A DNA stretch of 64,000 nucleotides from a bacterium (GCA_021822495.1 JAKAQO010000002.1:1-64000), one strand, 5' to 3'. Numbered from the stretch's first letter, positions 29,083-38,098 are shown. Numbers and translations: made by a program. The notes: generated by a model not told the origin, from the letters alone.

Positions 29083-29868
29083 ATGAAAAAAGAAACAATG
29101 GCGCTTTCGGCGATAGTCGCGAGTATTTTCATGCTGACTCGGACAGGGCAATGCGCGGCTCTCTCTGGGGCCTGGAAGAATTGGCAAGATATCAAGACCG
29201 CCGCTCACGACCCAGCCCACGCAACGGCGACGCAAAAGCCGACTCCCACGGCCACCTTTGATGTCGACGCCTTGGTTCAGCATATCGACGCGCTAAGAGA
29301 AAACATTCGCAAGAGCGAGCCGCGACTTGAACAAGAACTCGGAGCGGGGCTTAACAATTGCTCGATCAATCAGCCCAATCTTTCCAGCGAGACCGGACTT
29401 GAATGCTTAAATTCCGAGGAACAATTCAAGGATGATTACGCGAAATATGTGACGCGAATCAAGGCTCTCGATCAAGTAACCCGCTTTGTCTTCGGCGATA
29501 AAAAATGGCAAGGCATTTACCCATCTCTAGGTTTTACCCAAGCCGTCAAGTTAGCTGCATCCTTGAGCTCCGCCATATTTTTTGGCGACCAAATGCCTGG
29601 ACGCCACGAGGCGCCCCATAGATTTTATATTCCAAGCGGGCGGGAAGGAGAGGCTTATCAAGGCGCATTGGATCAAATCAAAAAACTGGCCGATCAAGAG
29701 GAAGTCTTTAGGAAATCCATCAACAAAAGATATATCAGCAACGTCTGCGGAAAAAATGCGCTCCTTCCCCCCATCGCGTCCAATGGACTTTTATCCGTAT
29801 CGCAATGCTTGCTGATTGAAGACGTATACAATCAAGTGGAATTCGCTCCTCCCTGGTCACCGGAATGA
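29083..29868 (+). CDS. Secreted hypothetical protein
   Basis: 261 residues with a clear signal peptide (MKKETMALSAIVASIF..., cleavage near CAA). The mature part is helical and polar with Cys residues that could form disulphides (NNCSIN, LECLN, SNVCGKN, SQCLL). I do not recognise the family. GAAGGAGAATAAA provides the ribosome binding site. It shares its promoter region with the otherwise unrelated 28111 gene. Confidence 0.6.
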   Translation: MKKETMALSAIVASIFMLTRTGQCAALSGAWKNWQDIKTAAHDPAHATATQKPTPTATFDVDALVQHIDALRENIRKSEPRLEQELGAGLNNCSINQPNLSSETGLECLNSEEQFKDDYAKYVTRIKALDQVTRFVFGDKKWQGIYPSLGFTQAVKLAASLSSAIFFGDQMPGRHEAPHRFYIPSGREGEAYQGALDQIKKLADQEEVFRKSINKRYISNVCGKNALLPPIASNGLLSVSQCLLIEDVYNQVEFAPPWSPE

Positions 29869-29894
29869 CGGGTATCCCGTTGCGAAACCAGGAA

Positions 29895-30899
29895 TTAATT
29901 CCCGCCCGGCAAGCACTTTTTCCAAAGAGAAGACACTAGAAGCTTAGGCAATTCTCTTTTCTCAACCCAAATCGCCTGCGCCGGATTTTTTTCCCTAAGA
30001 TTTCCCGCATAAACTCGCAGGCGAATCTGATGATGGGTGATCGTATGCGCCCCGGATTTAATGAGCGCGCCGACTTCCGCTTTTACTTTCCCCACTTCCG
30101 GGAGCCCCCAATGATTTTTTAAAAGTTTTTCCGATTCGCCGCGCTTCCAAAGAAGCGCCTTTCCCTCCCGCTCAATCCACAAAAAACTCCAGTCCAGCCT
30201 CACAAACGGCTTTTTAATTTTAGGCACGGGAAAAAGATTTTGGGTTTTGGTTTTAAAAGCCTGGCAAGCCGGAGAAATAGGACAAATTTCGCAACGCGGA
30301 TTCTCCGGAGCGCAAACCGTCGCCCCCAATTCCATCAAAGCCTGATTCCAATCGCCGGGATGATCGCGGTCCAAGTATTCTTCCGCCATCTTCCAAAACT
30401 CTTGCGAGGTTTTGTTTTGAGCCGCCAAGCGAGAAAAAACACGAGAGACATTCCCGTCTAAAACCGGATAGGGCTTTTGAAAGGCGATGGATAAAATCGC
30501 GCCTGCGGTGTAGCGCCCCACCCCCGGCAAGGAAATGACGGAATCAAAATCGCTCGGAAATATCCCGCGATGTTCCTTAACTATTTTTTGCGCGGCCAAA
30601 AAGAGATTCTTGGCCCGGGAATAATATCCCAGGCCCGCCCATAAAGCCAAAACTTCTTCTTCCTGGGCCGAAGCCAGTCTTTCGACATTGGGAAACTTTT
30701 TGATAAAACGTTCAAAATACGGAATGACGAAGGCCACCGTCGTCTGCTGAAGCATGATTTCGGAAACCCAGGTTCGGTAAGGAGAAGGGTCGTCCCGCCA
30801 CGGCATCGGCCTTTGGTGGCGGCGATACCACCCCAGAAGTTGCCTCAAACTATTCTTTGACGGCAAGGTTGAAAGTTGGTTCTTTGACTCCGCGAACAT
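29895..30899 (-). CDS. mutY: A/G-specific adenine glycosylase
   Basis: 334 residues from the ATG at 30899. The frame is open to 31004, but that enlarges the overlap with the BON gene. It removes adenine mispaired with 8-oxoguanine. Visible are PWRDDPSPYRTWVSEIMLQQTTV, the helix-hairpin-helix LPGVGRYTAGAI with the catalytic Asp in YPVLDGNVSRV, the 4Fe-4S motif C-x6-C-x2-C-x5-C (VCAPENPRCEICPISPACQAF), and a C-terminal NUDIX-like domain with the HHQIRLRVY region. Confidence 0.93.
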   Translation of the reverse strand: MFAESKNQLSTLPSKNSLRQLLGWYRRHQRPMPWRDDPSPYRTWVSEIMLQQTTVAFVIPYFERFIKKFPNVERLASAQEEEVLALWAGLGYYSRAKNLFLAAQKIVKEHRGIFPSDFDSVISLPGVGRYTAGAILSIAFQKPYPVLDGNVSRVFSRLAAQNKTSQEFWKMAEEYLDRDHPGDWNQALMELGATVCAPENPRCEICPISPACQAFKTKTQNLFPVPKIKKPFVRLDWSFLWIEREGKALLWKRGESEKLLKNHWGLPEVGKVKAEVGALIKSGAHTITHHQIRLRVYAGNLREKNPAQAIWVEKRELPKLLVSSLWKKCLPGGN

Positions 30900-31134
30900 G
30901 ATAGACAATGTCCTCAATGAGCTTTTCTTGTTGGATGGAGTCCACCATTCCGCTGATGACAACCATTCCCGCGTCAACATCAACCTCGACATGAGAAAGG
31001 TCAAGACCCTTTTGTTGCTTTAAAGCGGAGACAATCGAGCCCTTGAGAGTAGAATCCCCTGGAGGCGAGCTCAAGCCTAACGCCGCGCATCCAAAAAAGC
31101 CAAGAACCGATAACAGAATCAATCCTCTTTTCAT
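30850..31134 (-). CDS. BON-domain lipoprotein
   Basis: 94 residues from the ATG at 31134; longer in-frame starts run into rdgB. Signal peptide with lipobox FFGCAAL, then a single BON domain (LKGSIVSALKQQKGLDLSHVEVDVDAGMVVISG..., IVYHVRGVKEPTFNLAV) of the OsmY type, which binds phospholipid and helps envelope integrity. It overlaps the mutY start by 50 bases. It is divergent from rdgB with a 40-base gap holding both promoters. Confidence 0.82.
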   Translation of the reverse strand: MKRGLILLSVLGFFGCAALGLSSPPGDSTLKGSIVSALKQQKGLDLSHVEVDVDAGMVVISGMVDSIQQEKLIEDIVYHVRGVKEPTFNLAVKE

Positions 31135-31174
31135 CTTAGAAATGTTACAATTTCTCAACGCATTATCAAACACG

Positions 31175-33481
31175 ATGAAGCGAATTTTGCTCGCAACCAG
31201 AAACCCGCACAAAGAAAGAGAAATTTCGGAAATATTGGGACCCGAAATTTCCATTCTTTCCCTCAAGGATTTTTCGTCTCTTCCTGAAACTGCGGAAGAT
31301 CAGCCCACATTGGAGGGTAATGCGGCTAAAAAAGCGCGGGAAGCGGCGCTTCAAACAAAACTTTGGGCGCTGGCTGATGACACCGGCCTTGAGGTCAAAG
31401 CCCTTCAAGGCGCCCCTGGAGTTTTTTCCGCCCGCTATGCCGGAGAAAAAGCTTCTTTTAAAGACAATATCAAAAAACTTCTCCGCGAACTTTCTCAAAC
31501 GCCCGCTGAAAAACGGCAAGCCGTCTTTCGCACCGTGATGGCCCTTTCAAGCCCTGAAGGTAAAACCGAAACGGTCGAAGGCCGAATCGAAGGCGTTATT
31601 ACCAATGAGCCCAAAGGAGAAGAGGGGTTTGGATACGATCCCGTTTTTTTTGTTCCTTCCCTTCAAAAAACTTTCGCGGAGATGAATCCGGAAGAAAAAA
31701 ATTCGCTCAGCCACCGGGCGCTGGCGCTCAAAAAAATTATTCCGCGCATTTTATCCTTGGCGCTAATCCTTAGTTTTCTGTTCCCTCTATGGGCCAAAGC
31801 CGACATTGACGCTAATAAAGCCGGTTCCAACACCATTTGGGATCAAATCATGGCCTCCCAAGCAGGCCGCAACGAGTACGTCGGCTCTGAATATTTGCAG
31901 CGCGGACACTACGATATGGCGGCGGAAGAATTTGGCCGCGCGGTCGCGGCTAATCCGCAAGATCCCAAAGCTCACATGATGCTCGGAGTCGCTTATTACT
32001 GGCTGGGCCAAGTTCAAAAATCGCTTCAGGAATATCAGACGAGTTTGGAGCTTGACCCCAAAAGCGCCCAGGTTTATATGCTCATTGGAATTTCGCTCGC
32101 CTGGGAAGGCAACAACCAAGGCGCCTACCAAGAATTTAAGACCGCAGCCAAACTCAACCCCTCAAGGCCCGACATCCAGATGAATCTGGGATCAGTGGAA
32201 GAGAGTCTCGGGAAAATCCAGGACGCGCTGGAACATTTGCGAGAAGCGGTAAGCCTGGACCTTAAATATCCCCTTTACCATTATCAATTGGGAATGCTGT
32301 ATCGCCGGCTTGGGAGATACACCGAAGCCACCGATGAATTTGCCGCCGCTCTCGAACTTTTCCCTGATTATGAAGACGCCCTTCTTGAAATGGGTTCGAT
32401 GGCCGTCAGAGACCATCAATACCATAAGGCCATGGATGATTTCAGCCATGCCGTGGACTTAAAAGAAAGAGACTCTGTGGCCCGCCTTTTACTCGCTCAC
32501 CTTTATCTGCTTGAAAACAAATATAAGGACGCCCGCTCGGTCATGGCCAACGCCTTTGATTTAACTCCCAAAGAAGGAGGCCCGGGGCTCAGGCTCTCTC
32601 TTTCTTACTCGGGCGGGAAATCAAAAAATACCCCGCAAAAAAATCAAAAACCGCAAAAACCCCAGAAAAACCACGGCCCGACCGCCCCACCGAAACCAAA
32701 ATCTCCTTCAAATGACCCTTTAAATGTCTTTAAAAAGAACCTTGAGCGCATTCCGCTTAATCAAGGCGCAATTTTACAAGTCGAAGTGGTCTTCATGCCC
32801 AAACCCAAGCTTAAACTCGCCGACAACGAAAGCAAATCCTCTCTTCAACGGGAATTGGAAAAGAAATTGGGAGATGCGCAGGCCACCCCTCAAGCGGTTC
32901 AGCGCGAGTATCCCATTCACGCGGGCTCATCCCAGGAAAGAAAAGCGGAAATCGCTCAAATCATTCACAACTTAAGACAAACGCTCAAAAAAGCTCCGCC
33001 CAATTCCAATGTGCGCTTCGGCATGAACCTCACTTATAAAAACCTGGAACATGTCTCAACCGGCGGCCCGCGCCCGACAAACAATCCTCTCAACGTTTCT
33101 TATCAACCCCATGCGGTCGGAAATGATCTCGGGCTTTGGATCATGGGAACTGGCTGGATGGATTTGGTCTCCGAGATTTTACCGCGTCCGGGGCAAACCG
33201 TTCACCATCCCGATCAAACCGATTGGTGGACTGAAGAAGGTCTTGCGCACGCAACATTAGGCAAAGGGCCGGAAGCATTGGATGATTTTGAGCGCGCCTG
33301 TCGTCTTGACCCCACCAACGATGTCGCCTGGCTTGGGCGCGCGGTAGCCTCCATCATCATGGGAAATGAAAAAGACGCCGTTAAATATCTCAGAAAAGCC
33401 CTGACCTTAAATCCCCGTAACATAACAGCTAAAGAAGGACTTAAATGGCTACTCAAACCATCCGCTCAATCTCACAAATGA
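31175..33481 (+). CDS. rdgB: RdgB/HAM1 NTP pyrophosphatase fused to a membrane or secreted TPR protein
   Basis: One uninterrupted 768-codon frame. Residues 1-190 are a complete RdgB/HAM1 (LATRNPHKEREI, TLEGNAAKKAREA, ADDTGLEV, GFGYDPVFF, SHRALALKK), which hydrolyses dITP and XTP. Residues 192-209 form a hydrophobic segment ending WAKA that looks exactly like a signal peptide. Five or more TPRs follow (about 220-440), then a Lys/Pro/Gln-rich linker and a final TPR pair near the C-terminus. Either a true fusion with cytoplasmic RdgB and exported TPRs, or a second start (TTG at 31757) makes the TPR protein separately. The 3' end lies just before murC. Confidence 0.85.
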   Translation: MKRILLATRNPHKEREISEILGPEISILSLKDFSSLPETAEDQPTLEGNAAKKAREAALQTKLWALADDTGLEVKALQGAPGVFSARYAGEKASFKDNIKKLLRELSQTPAEKRQAVFRTVMALSSPEGKTETVEGRIEGVITNEPKGEEGFGYDPVFFVPSLQKTFAEMNPEEKNSLSHRALALKKIIPRILSLALILSFLFPLWAKADIDANKAGSNTIWDQIMASQAGRNEYVGSEYLQRGHYDMAAEEFGRAVAANPQDPKAHMMLGVAYYWLGQVQKSLQEYQTSLELDPKSAQVYMLIGISLAWEGNNQGAYQEFKTAAKLNPSRPDIQMNLGSVEESLGKIQDALEHLREAVSLDLKYPLYHYQLGMLYRRLGRYTEATDEFAAALELFPDYEDALLEMGSMAVRDHQYHKAMDDFSHAVDLKERDSVARLLLAHLYLLENKYKDARSVMANAFDLTPKEGGPGLRLSLSYSGGKSKNTPQKNQKPQKPQKNHGPTAPPKPKSPSNDPLNVFKKNLERIPLNQGAILQVEVVFMPKPKLKLADNESKSSLQRELEKKLGDAQATPQAVQREYPIHAGSSQERKAEIAQIIHNLRQTLKKAPPNSNVRFGMNLTYKNLEHVSTGGPRPTNNPLNVSYQPHAVGNDLGLWIMGTGWMDLVSEILPRPGQTVHHPDQTDWWTEEGLAHATLGKGPEALDDFERACRLDPTNDVAWLGRAVASIIMGNEKDAVKYLRKALTLNPRNITAKEGLKWLLKPSAQSHK

Positions 33482-33489
33482 CCTCAACA

Positions 33490-34869
33490 ATGAACAGAGA
33501 CTTCATGAGCGCCTTCATTCAGCGCGTCCATTTCGTCGGAATTGGCGGGGTCGGGATGAGCGGCATCGCCGAAGTGCTTTTAAATCTCGGCTATCAGGTT
33601 TCAGGCTCAGATATCAAAGAAAGCGAAACGACCCGCCACCTTAAAAATCTCGGCGCGAAAATTTTTTACGGCCACAAGGCCTCTCATATCGCGCGCGCCC
33701 AAGTCGTGGTCATCACTTCAGCCGTCTCTTCCCAAAACCCCGAGGTTGTGTCAGCGCACAAATCTAAAATTCCGGTCATCCCTCGCGCCGAGATGCTCGC
33801 TGAAATCGGGCGTATGAAAAAAACGATCACCATCGCGGGCTCTCACGGAAAAACAACCACTACCTCGATGACGGCGATGGCCTTAAGCGCGGCGAAGGCC
33901 AAGCCCACCATCATTATTGGCGGGCGGCTTAAAAACATCCACGCCGGCGCGAGGCTGGGAGAAAGCGATTATCTCGTGGCCGAAGCGGATGAATCCGACG
34001 GTTCTTTTATCCATCTTTCTCCCCTGGTCGCCATTGTCACCAATATCGACAACGATCATCTCGATTTCCACAAAACTATGGAAGCCCTCAAGGCTTCTTT
34101 CGTTGAGCATCTTAAGCGTCTCCCCTTTTACGGAGCGGCAATTCTCTGCGCGGACAATCCCCTGCTTCAAGAAATTTCAAATTCTCTTTCAAAACCGGTC
34201 ATCACCTATGGATTTGGAAAATCCAGCCAATGGACGGCCCAAAATATCAAGTTATCGAAAGATGGTTCCGACTTTGACGCTTTCTTTAAAGGAAAGAAGA
34301 TACGAAAAATTCATCTCTCGGTTCCCGGGAAACACAACGCGCTCAATAGCCTTGCCGCTCTTGCCGCAGGCCATTTTCTTGGTTTTGATCTTTCGCTTTT
34401 AGCCCAGGGACTTTCGGAATTTAAGGGAGTCGGGCGAAGACTGGATTTTCTTGGCCGCGCCGGCGGAGTTGAGTTTATCGACGACTACGGACATCACCCC
34501 ACTGAAATTAAAGCGACCTTATCCACCCTCGCAAATCTCTGGAAGGCCAAGCGCGTGATTGTCCTCTTTCAGCCGCACCGATACTCTCGAACGAAACTTT
34601 TAGCTCGGGAATTTGGCCCCGCGTTTAAGGGAGCGGACCAGGTTTTTGTCACGGACATCTACCCCGCGGGTGAAAAACCCATTCCCGGAGTCTCATCTCA
34701 TCTCATTCTTGACTCGATCAAGAAAAACGGCATCTCCTGCGCTCCCTATCCCGGCGCTCATGAATTATCAAAAATACTCAAACCCGGCGATGTCGTTCTA
34801 ACCTTGGGCGCGGGAAACGTCCGCTCTTTCGGCGAAGAACTATTGCGCTCCGCGCAAGAACAACGCTAA
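33490..34869 (+). CDS. murC: UDP-N-acetylmuramate--L-alanine ligase
   Basis: 459 residues from the ATG at 33490, 8 bases after the TPR stop. An earlier in-frame ATG overlaps that gene. It adds L-Ala to UDP-MurNAc in peptidoglycan synthesis. The N-terminal HFVGIGGVGMSGIAEVL binds UMAG, GSHGKTTTTSM is the ATP P-loop, and AEADESDGSF and the C-terminal DDYGHHPTEI are family signatures. Other mur and division genes are not adjacent, so the usual dcw cluster is broken here. Confidence 0.96.
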   Translation: MNRDFMSAFIQRVHFVGIGGVGMSGIAEVLLNLGYQVSGSDIKESETTRHLKNLGAKIFYGHKASHIARAQVVVITSAVSSQNPEVVSAHKSKIPVIPRAEMLAEIGRMKKTITIAGSHGKTTTTSMTAMALSAAKAKPTIIIGGRLKNIHAGARLGESDYLVAEADESDGSFIHLSPLVAIVTNIDNDHLDFHKTMEALKASFVEHLKRLPFYGAAILCADNPLLQEISNSLSKPVITYGFGKSSQWTAQNIKLSKDGSDFDAFFKGKKIRKIHLSVPGKHNALNSLAALAAGHFLGFDLSLLAQGLSEFKGVGRRLDFLGRAGGVEFIDDYGHHPTEIKATLSTLANLWKAKRVIVLFQPHRYSRTKLLAREFGPAFKGADQVFVTDIYPAGEKPIPGVSSHLILDSIKKNGISCAPYPGAHELSKILKPGDVVLTLGAGNVRSFGEELLRSAQEQR

Positions 34870-34946
34870 GTTTTAAGTTTCAAGAACACATCAATTAATT
34901 AGGGAATCTCTCCGGAAATTAAGTGATGTGCCCCCAGAATTTGGTC

Positions 34947-35510
34947 TTAAGGATTAGGCGGCGGGAGTTTGTCTGGAGTTCCCTGGAAAACGGTCGGCCC
35001 GGGAAAAGAGTTGAGAACCGCTCCATTTTTACCTGGAACTGGCTGCTCGATGGGATTGACTTTTTTAAGTTGCGGCATGGAACTCGCGCTTTTTTTATAG
35101 CCGGTCGCCGCGGATTTAAGCCCATTTGAAGCAGAATCTCCCCCGGCCTTGGAATTTTTCGCGGCTTGGGCGAAACAGGCTTTAATAATCGCGTTTTGTT
35201 TTTTTTGGCTCAAATATTTTCCCTGAACCTTTTTATCCACACAGGCCAAGGCTTGATTTCTTTGGGCAATCGTCAAAGGTCCGGATACGAAACCAGCAGA
35301 CGATGAGGCCTTAGATTGAGAAACGCAAATATACGGCTGAAACGCGGAATTGGTTTTTTGAGGAACAGAGCCCGGCGGACAAGCCGAAGCCTTGCCCGCT
35401 AGCGTTTTCCCCGAAACTGAGGCCAGCGCGGCCGCGAAAACTTTTGGAACCGCCAAAAACATGACGGTCACAAGCGCCGCGATCTGGACAGCCTGATATG
35501 ATGTTTTCAT
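34947..35510 (-). CDS. Secreted hypothetical protein, Cys-containing
   Basis: 187 residues from the ATG at 35510, chosen for the AGGGAGG site 5 bases upstream. Signal peptide cleaved near FAAA. The mature part has paired Cys (ACPPGS / YICVS; LACVD / KACFAQ), a basic middle region and a Pro-rich C-terminus. There are no recognisable domains. A good promoter precedes it. Confidence 0.6.
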   Translation of the reverse strand: MKTSYQAVQIAALVTVMFLAVPKVFAAALASVSGKTLAGKASACPPGSVPQKTNSAFQPYICVSQSKASSSAGFVSGPLTIAQRNQALACVDKKVQGKYLSQKKQNAIIKACFAQAAKNSKAGGDSASNGLKSAATGYKKSASSMPQLKKVNPIEQPVPGKNGAVLNSFPGPTVFQGTPDKLPPPNP

Positions 35511-35530
35511 AGAGCCTCCCTTCATTAAGA

Positions 35531-35559
35531 AGGATAATGCCTCGTTTTCTTTTTGTCAA
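35531..35559 (-). promoter_or_regulatory. Promoter of the secreted protein at 35510
   Basis: On the minus strand TTGACA (35559-35554), 17 bases, TATCCT (35536-35531). The -10 box is about 20 bases before the start codon, with the ribosome binding site between. Confidence 0.65.
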
Positions 35560-35596
35560 GTAAAAATTCGGTAAAAAATTGGTAAAAATTTTTCCC

Positions 35597-35626
35597 TTGC
35601 GCCCCGGCGCACAGATTATGTATGAT
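35597..35626 (+). promoter_or_regulatory. Candidate promoter of rplM-rpsI
   Basis: TTGCGC (35597-35602), 18-base spacer, TATGAT (35621-35626), 30 bases before the rplM start. The -35 match is weak. Confidence 0.4.
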
Positions 35627-35655
35627 AAATTTACATCTTTAACTGGAAGGCAAAT

Positions 35656-36081
35656 ATGCAAGATACATTCATCATTAAACCGAACACGGCCGCAAGTCTC
35701 AGGAAGCGGCACACCTTGGACGCCAAGGGCAAAATTCTCGGACGACTCGCGACCCAAGCGGCGGGTCTTCTGCGCGGCAAACATAAACCAATTTTCGCTC
35801 CTAGCGTTGACTGCGGCGATTTTGTCATCGTCACCAACGCCGCGGAAGTGGCCTTAAGCGGAAATAAGATGGAAACGAAAGCCTATTTCAGCCACTCCGG
35901 TTACGCAAGAGGCGCGAAAATGACTCCTCTTAAGCGCATGATGGAAAAAGACCCTCGCAAAGTCGTCTATTTAGCCGTCAAGAGAATGTTGCCGAAAAAC
36001 CGCTTAAGCGACCGCCAAATGACTCGGCTTAGAATTTTCAAGGGCGCGGAAAACGTCGCCTCAAAACAATCCGTTAACTAA
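35656..36081 (+). CDS. rplM: 50S ribosomal protein L13
   Basis: 141 residues. WHTLDAKGKILGRLAT-like opening (HTLDAKGKILGRLATQAAG), LRGKHKPIF, VDCGDFVIVTNA, and the GYARGAKM and AVKRMLPKN motifs are diagnostic for L13. The N-terminus is slightly longer than usual. It is followed 17 bases later by rpsI, the standard pair. Confidence 0.97.
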   Translation: MQDTFIIKPNTAASLRKRHTLDAKGKILGRLATQAAGLLRGKHKPIFAPSVDCGDFVIVTNAAEVALSGNKMETKAYFSHSGYARGAKMTPLKRMMEKDPRKVVYLAVKRMLPKNRLSDRQMTRLRIFKGAENVASKQSVN

Positions 36082-36098
36082 AAGAAAAAAGGGATATT

Positions 36099-36494
36099 AT
36101 GTCAACACAGTTGCTTGCAACCGGAAGAAGAAAAACCGCCGTGGCCCAGGTAAGAATGATTCCCAACGGCACGGGAAAAGTCACGATCAATTCCAAAACC
36201 GTCGATCAGTATTTCCACGGAACCGAACACAAGCAATTTTCCGTTTTGTCCCCCCTCAAACTTGTTGAAGCCGCCAAAAATTATGATTACGTCCTTAAAA
36301 TCGTCGGCGGAGGGCTCACCGGCCAAGCCGAAGCGGCCCGCCACGCCATCGCGCGCGCTCTGGTCAAACTCGAAGAAAAAAACCGCCGCATCATGCGCGC
36401 CGAGGGCTTTTTAACCCGCGACCCCAGGGAAGTGGAGCGCAAGAAAAGCGGTCAGCCCAAAGCCCGCAAGCGCTTCCAATACTCGAAACGCTGA
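36099..36494 (+). CDS. rpsI: 30S ribosomal protein S9
   Basis: 131 residues, full length: TGRRKTAVAQVRMIPNGTGK at the start, GGGLTGQAEAARHAIARAL in the middle, and the C-terminal KKSGQPKARKRFQYSKR tail that reaches the decoding site. Confidence 0.98.
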   Translation: MSTQLLATGRRKTAVAQVRMIPNGTGKVTINSKTVDQYFHGTEHKQFSVLSPLKLVEAAKNYDYVLKIVGGGLTGQAEAARHAIARALVKLEEKNRRIMRAEGFLTRDPREVERKKSGQPKARKRFQYSKR

Positions 36495-36495
36495 G

Positions 36496-36831
36496 GTGTC
36501 TTCAGAAGAAGCGTCTTTTTCGGCTGAGACCGAAACTGTTTACATTGCGCCCTTGGCTCGTTTAACGGCTTCTATTTTCGCCGTCTGGGGAGTATTAATT
36601 GCGCTCAAGGCCCTCTACGATCTTTTCTGGGGGACTCCGGAAGCCAATCTTTATTCGGCGCATCCCTGGCAATTCATCAGCCTTCCCCAATGGATCCGCT
36701 ACGCTGGTTTTGAGCTTTCTTACGGAATTGCCTGCGTCTTTCTTGCCATGGGAATACGGGCTTATTCCAAATTCCTTCCGGAAACGCGCGTCCGCCCGAA
36801 GAAAGCAACCGCGATAAATCTCTTTAAATAA
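36496..36831 (+). CDS. Small membrane protein, hypothetical
   Basis: 111 residues starting at GTG one base after the rpsI stop, so it is co-transcribed with the ribosomal genes. It has two transmembrane segments (about 18-38 and 68-90) and a basic C-terminus. No family recognised. Confidence 0.5.
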   Translation: MSSEEASFSAETETVYIAPLARLTASIFAVWGVLIALKALYDLFWGTPEANLYSAHPWQFISLPQWIRYAGFELSYGIACVFLAMGIRAYSKFLPETRVRPKKATAINLFK

Positions 36832-36849
36832 ATTGTCTTTAAAATAGTA

Positions 36850-36934
36850 GAATTTCCCCTGTGCCTCTTCTTAATAATAGTTCTTGCAGACGGCGCTGTC
36901 CCGACCTTAAAATTATGAGGAAAAAGGGACTGTG
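36850..36934 (+). repeat. Dispersed REP-like repeat, copy B
   Basis: About 85 bases. Its reverse complement aligns along its length with the repeat at 48207-48298: CACAGTCCC..., CCTCATAATTTTAAGGTCGG, GACAGCGCCG, AAGAGGCACAGGGG. Its 3' end supplies the GTG start and upstream GAGG of the next gene. Confidence 0.7.
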
Positions 36935-37492
36935 AACCATCTTCAAAACCCCCTTTCGGGATTCTCGACCCTTGAATCTCAAGTTAAAATTATTTTCGGC
37001 ATTTCCTCCATCGCTGAGGAGTTCTTCAAGAATCCAAACCATGTTTTCGTTGAGAAAATTAAAGCTCAAAAAAATCTGGAATTGAAGATTTGGAAACAAG
37101 CGCAAGACAATCTCGATGCTAATGAAGACCGAACGCCTCTTTTATTGTCTTCTTTGGCCCACCGCCTGGCGGAAGAAATTTCGCTGGCGGTCATCGAAAC
37201 AGAAGAATTCAACCTCCTTCCGACTCCGGAAATCATCTTAATGATTCAAAAAACCAAGGAAGCAGTGAAAGCCCTCTCCGATAAATTCTCCACCGATTCA
37301 ATCGTCGCGGCGAACAACCGTTCTCTTGAAACTCTTCAAATATTTAAAAAAGCGCGCCAAGACGCATTTAAAGATGAAAAGAGCGTGCGAGGCCTAAAGA
37401 ACTCAGAAATCGCGCTGAGGTTTTCCGAAGCGGCCAATTTAATTGAAAAGTTAGTTTATACGCTTGGCGAAATTATCATCAAGGAGCCTTAA
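36932..37492 (+). CDS. Hypothetical helical protein
   Basis: 186 residues, almost entirely helical and charged with no signal peptide or membrane segment. Helices around residues 75-100 and 150-186 could form a bundle or coiled coil. No family recognised. The GTG start lies in the end of a REP-like repeat, and no other good start is seen upstream of the conserved-looking body, so the true N-terminus is uncertain. It lies 3 bases before the phosphatase-like gene. Confidence 0.5.
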   Translation: MNHLQNPLSGFSTLESQVKIIFGISSIAEEFFKNPNHVFVEKIKAQKNLELKIWKQAQDNLDANEDRTPLLLSSLAHRLAEEISLAVIETEEFNLLPTPEIILMIQKTKEAVKALSDKFSTDSIVAANNRSLETLQIFKKARQDAFKDEKSVRGLKNSEIALRFSEAANLIEKLVYTLGEIIIKEP

Positions 37493-37495
37493 ATC

Positions 37496-38098
37496 ATGGC
37501 GTTTCATAAAAAAGTCAAGGAAAAAGCGGAAACCTACTGGTCAAGAACCAAGAAAATGGTTTTTCTATTAGCGGTCTGGGGAGTTGTTTTTAGCATAGCG
37601 ACCATCGCGAAACTGGAAGTAGGATTCGGTTACGACACGACCTTGGTCTGCTCAACCGCCGCTTATCGAAAAGCTCTGGATGAAGGAGTCGCGCCTTATT
37701 CTTACTCTTTTTGGTCCATTGTCAATCGTTCTTACGACCTAGAACATCCAAAAATTGTCCCCATGGCAATTGCGTGGGCTTTTCGCATTTTTGGGTTTAA
37801 GGTCTCCATTATCACTTCTCGTCCTGATATTGATTCAAGCGGTCTCAAGAAAGACTGGCGGCTCCTAGTCGCCCCCGCGCGGTTTATTTTCGCTGAATCT
37901 AATACATCGAAAGTTCAATATTTAGACAGCGGAAACTTTATCTTATTTTTTGGCGGCGCGGATTCCGAAATTAAAGCCGCGAAAGAAGCCCATGTCTATC
38001 CGCTCAGAATTCTTCAATCCACGGAATGCCTCTTAAATCCCGCGGATTATCATCCGGGCGAGTTTCATGATCATAAAGTTCCCTTGTCACAATATTGA
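37496..38098 (+). CDS. HAD-superfamily class B acid phosphatase-like protein, nucleophile missing
   Basis: 200 residues with an N-terminal membrane anchor (about 20-40). The body aligns by eye with AphA: VGFGYDTTLVCS against the catalytic VGFDIDDTVLFS, KVSIITSRPD against motif II, LFFGGADSEIKAAKEA against YGDSDNDITAARDV, and the shared YPLRILQST and terminal VPLSQY. The nucleophilic Asp is replaced by Gly and the acidic motif IV is weakened, so hydrolysis is doubtful. It may be a lipid-anchored or binding version. Family AphA/OlpA by motif order. Confidence 0.65.
   Translation: MAFHKKVKEKAETYWSRTKKMVFLLAVWGVVFSIATIAKLEVGFGYDTTLVCSTAAYRKALDEGVAPYSYSFWSIVNRSYDLEHPKIVPMAIAWAFRIFGFKVSIITSRPDIDSSGLKKDWRLLVAPARFIFAESNTSKVQYLDSGNFILFFGGADSEIKAAKEAHVYPLRILQSTECLLNPADYHPGEFHDHKVPLSQY

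Noticed and set aside
21632-35590. GTAAAAAATCGG-like A/T-rich repeats near 21632 and 35560 as a common regulatory element
   Set aside because: They are short, low complexity and in opposite orientation to the respective secreted-protein genes, so chance is sufficient.
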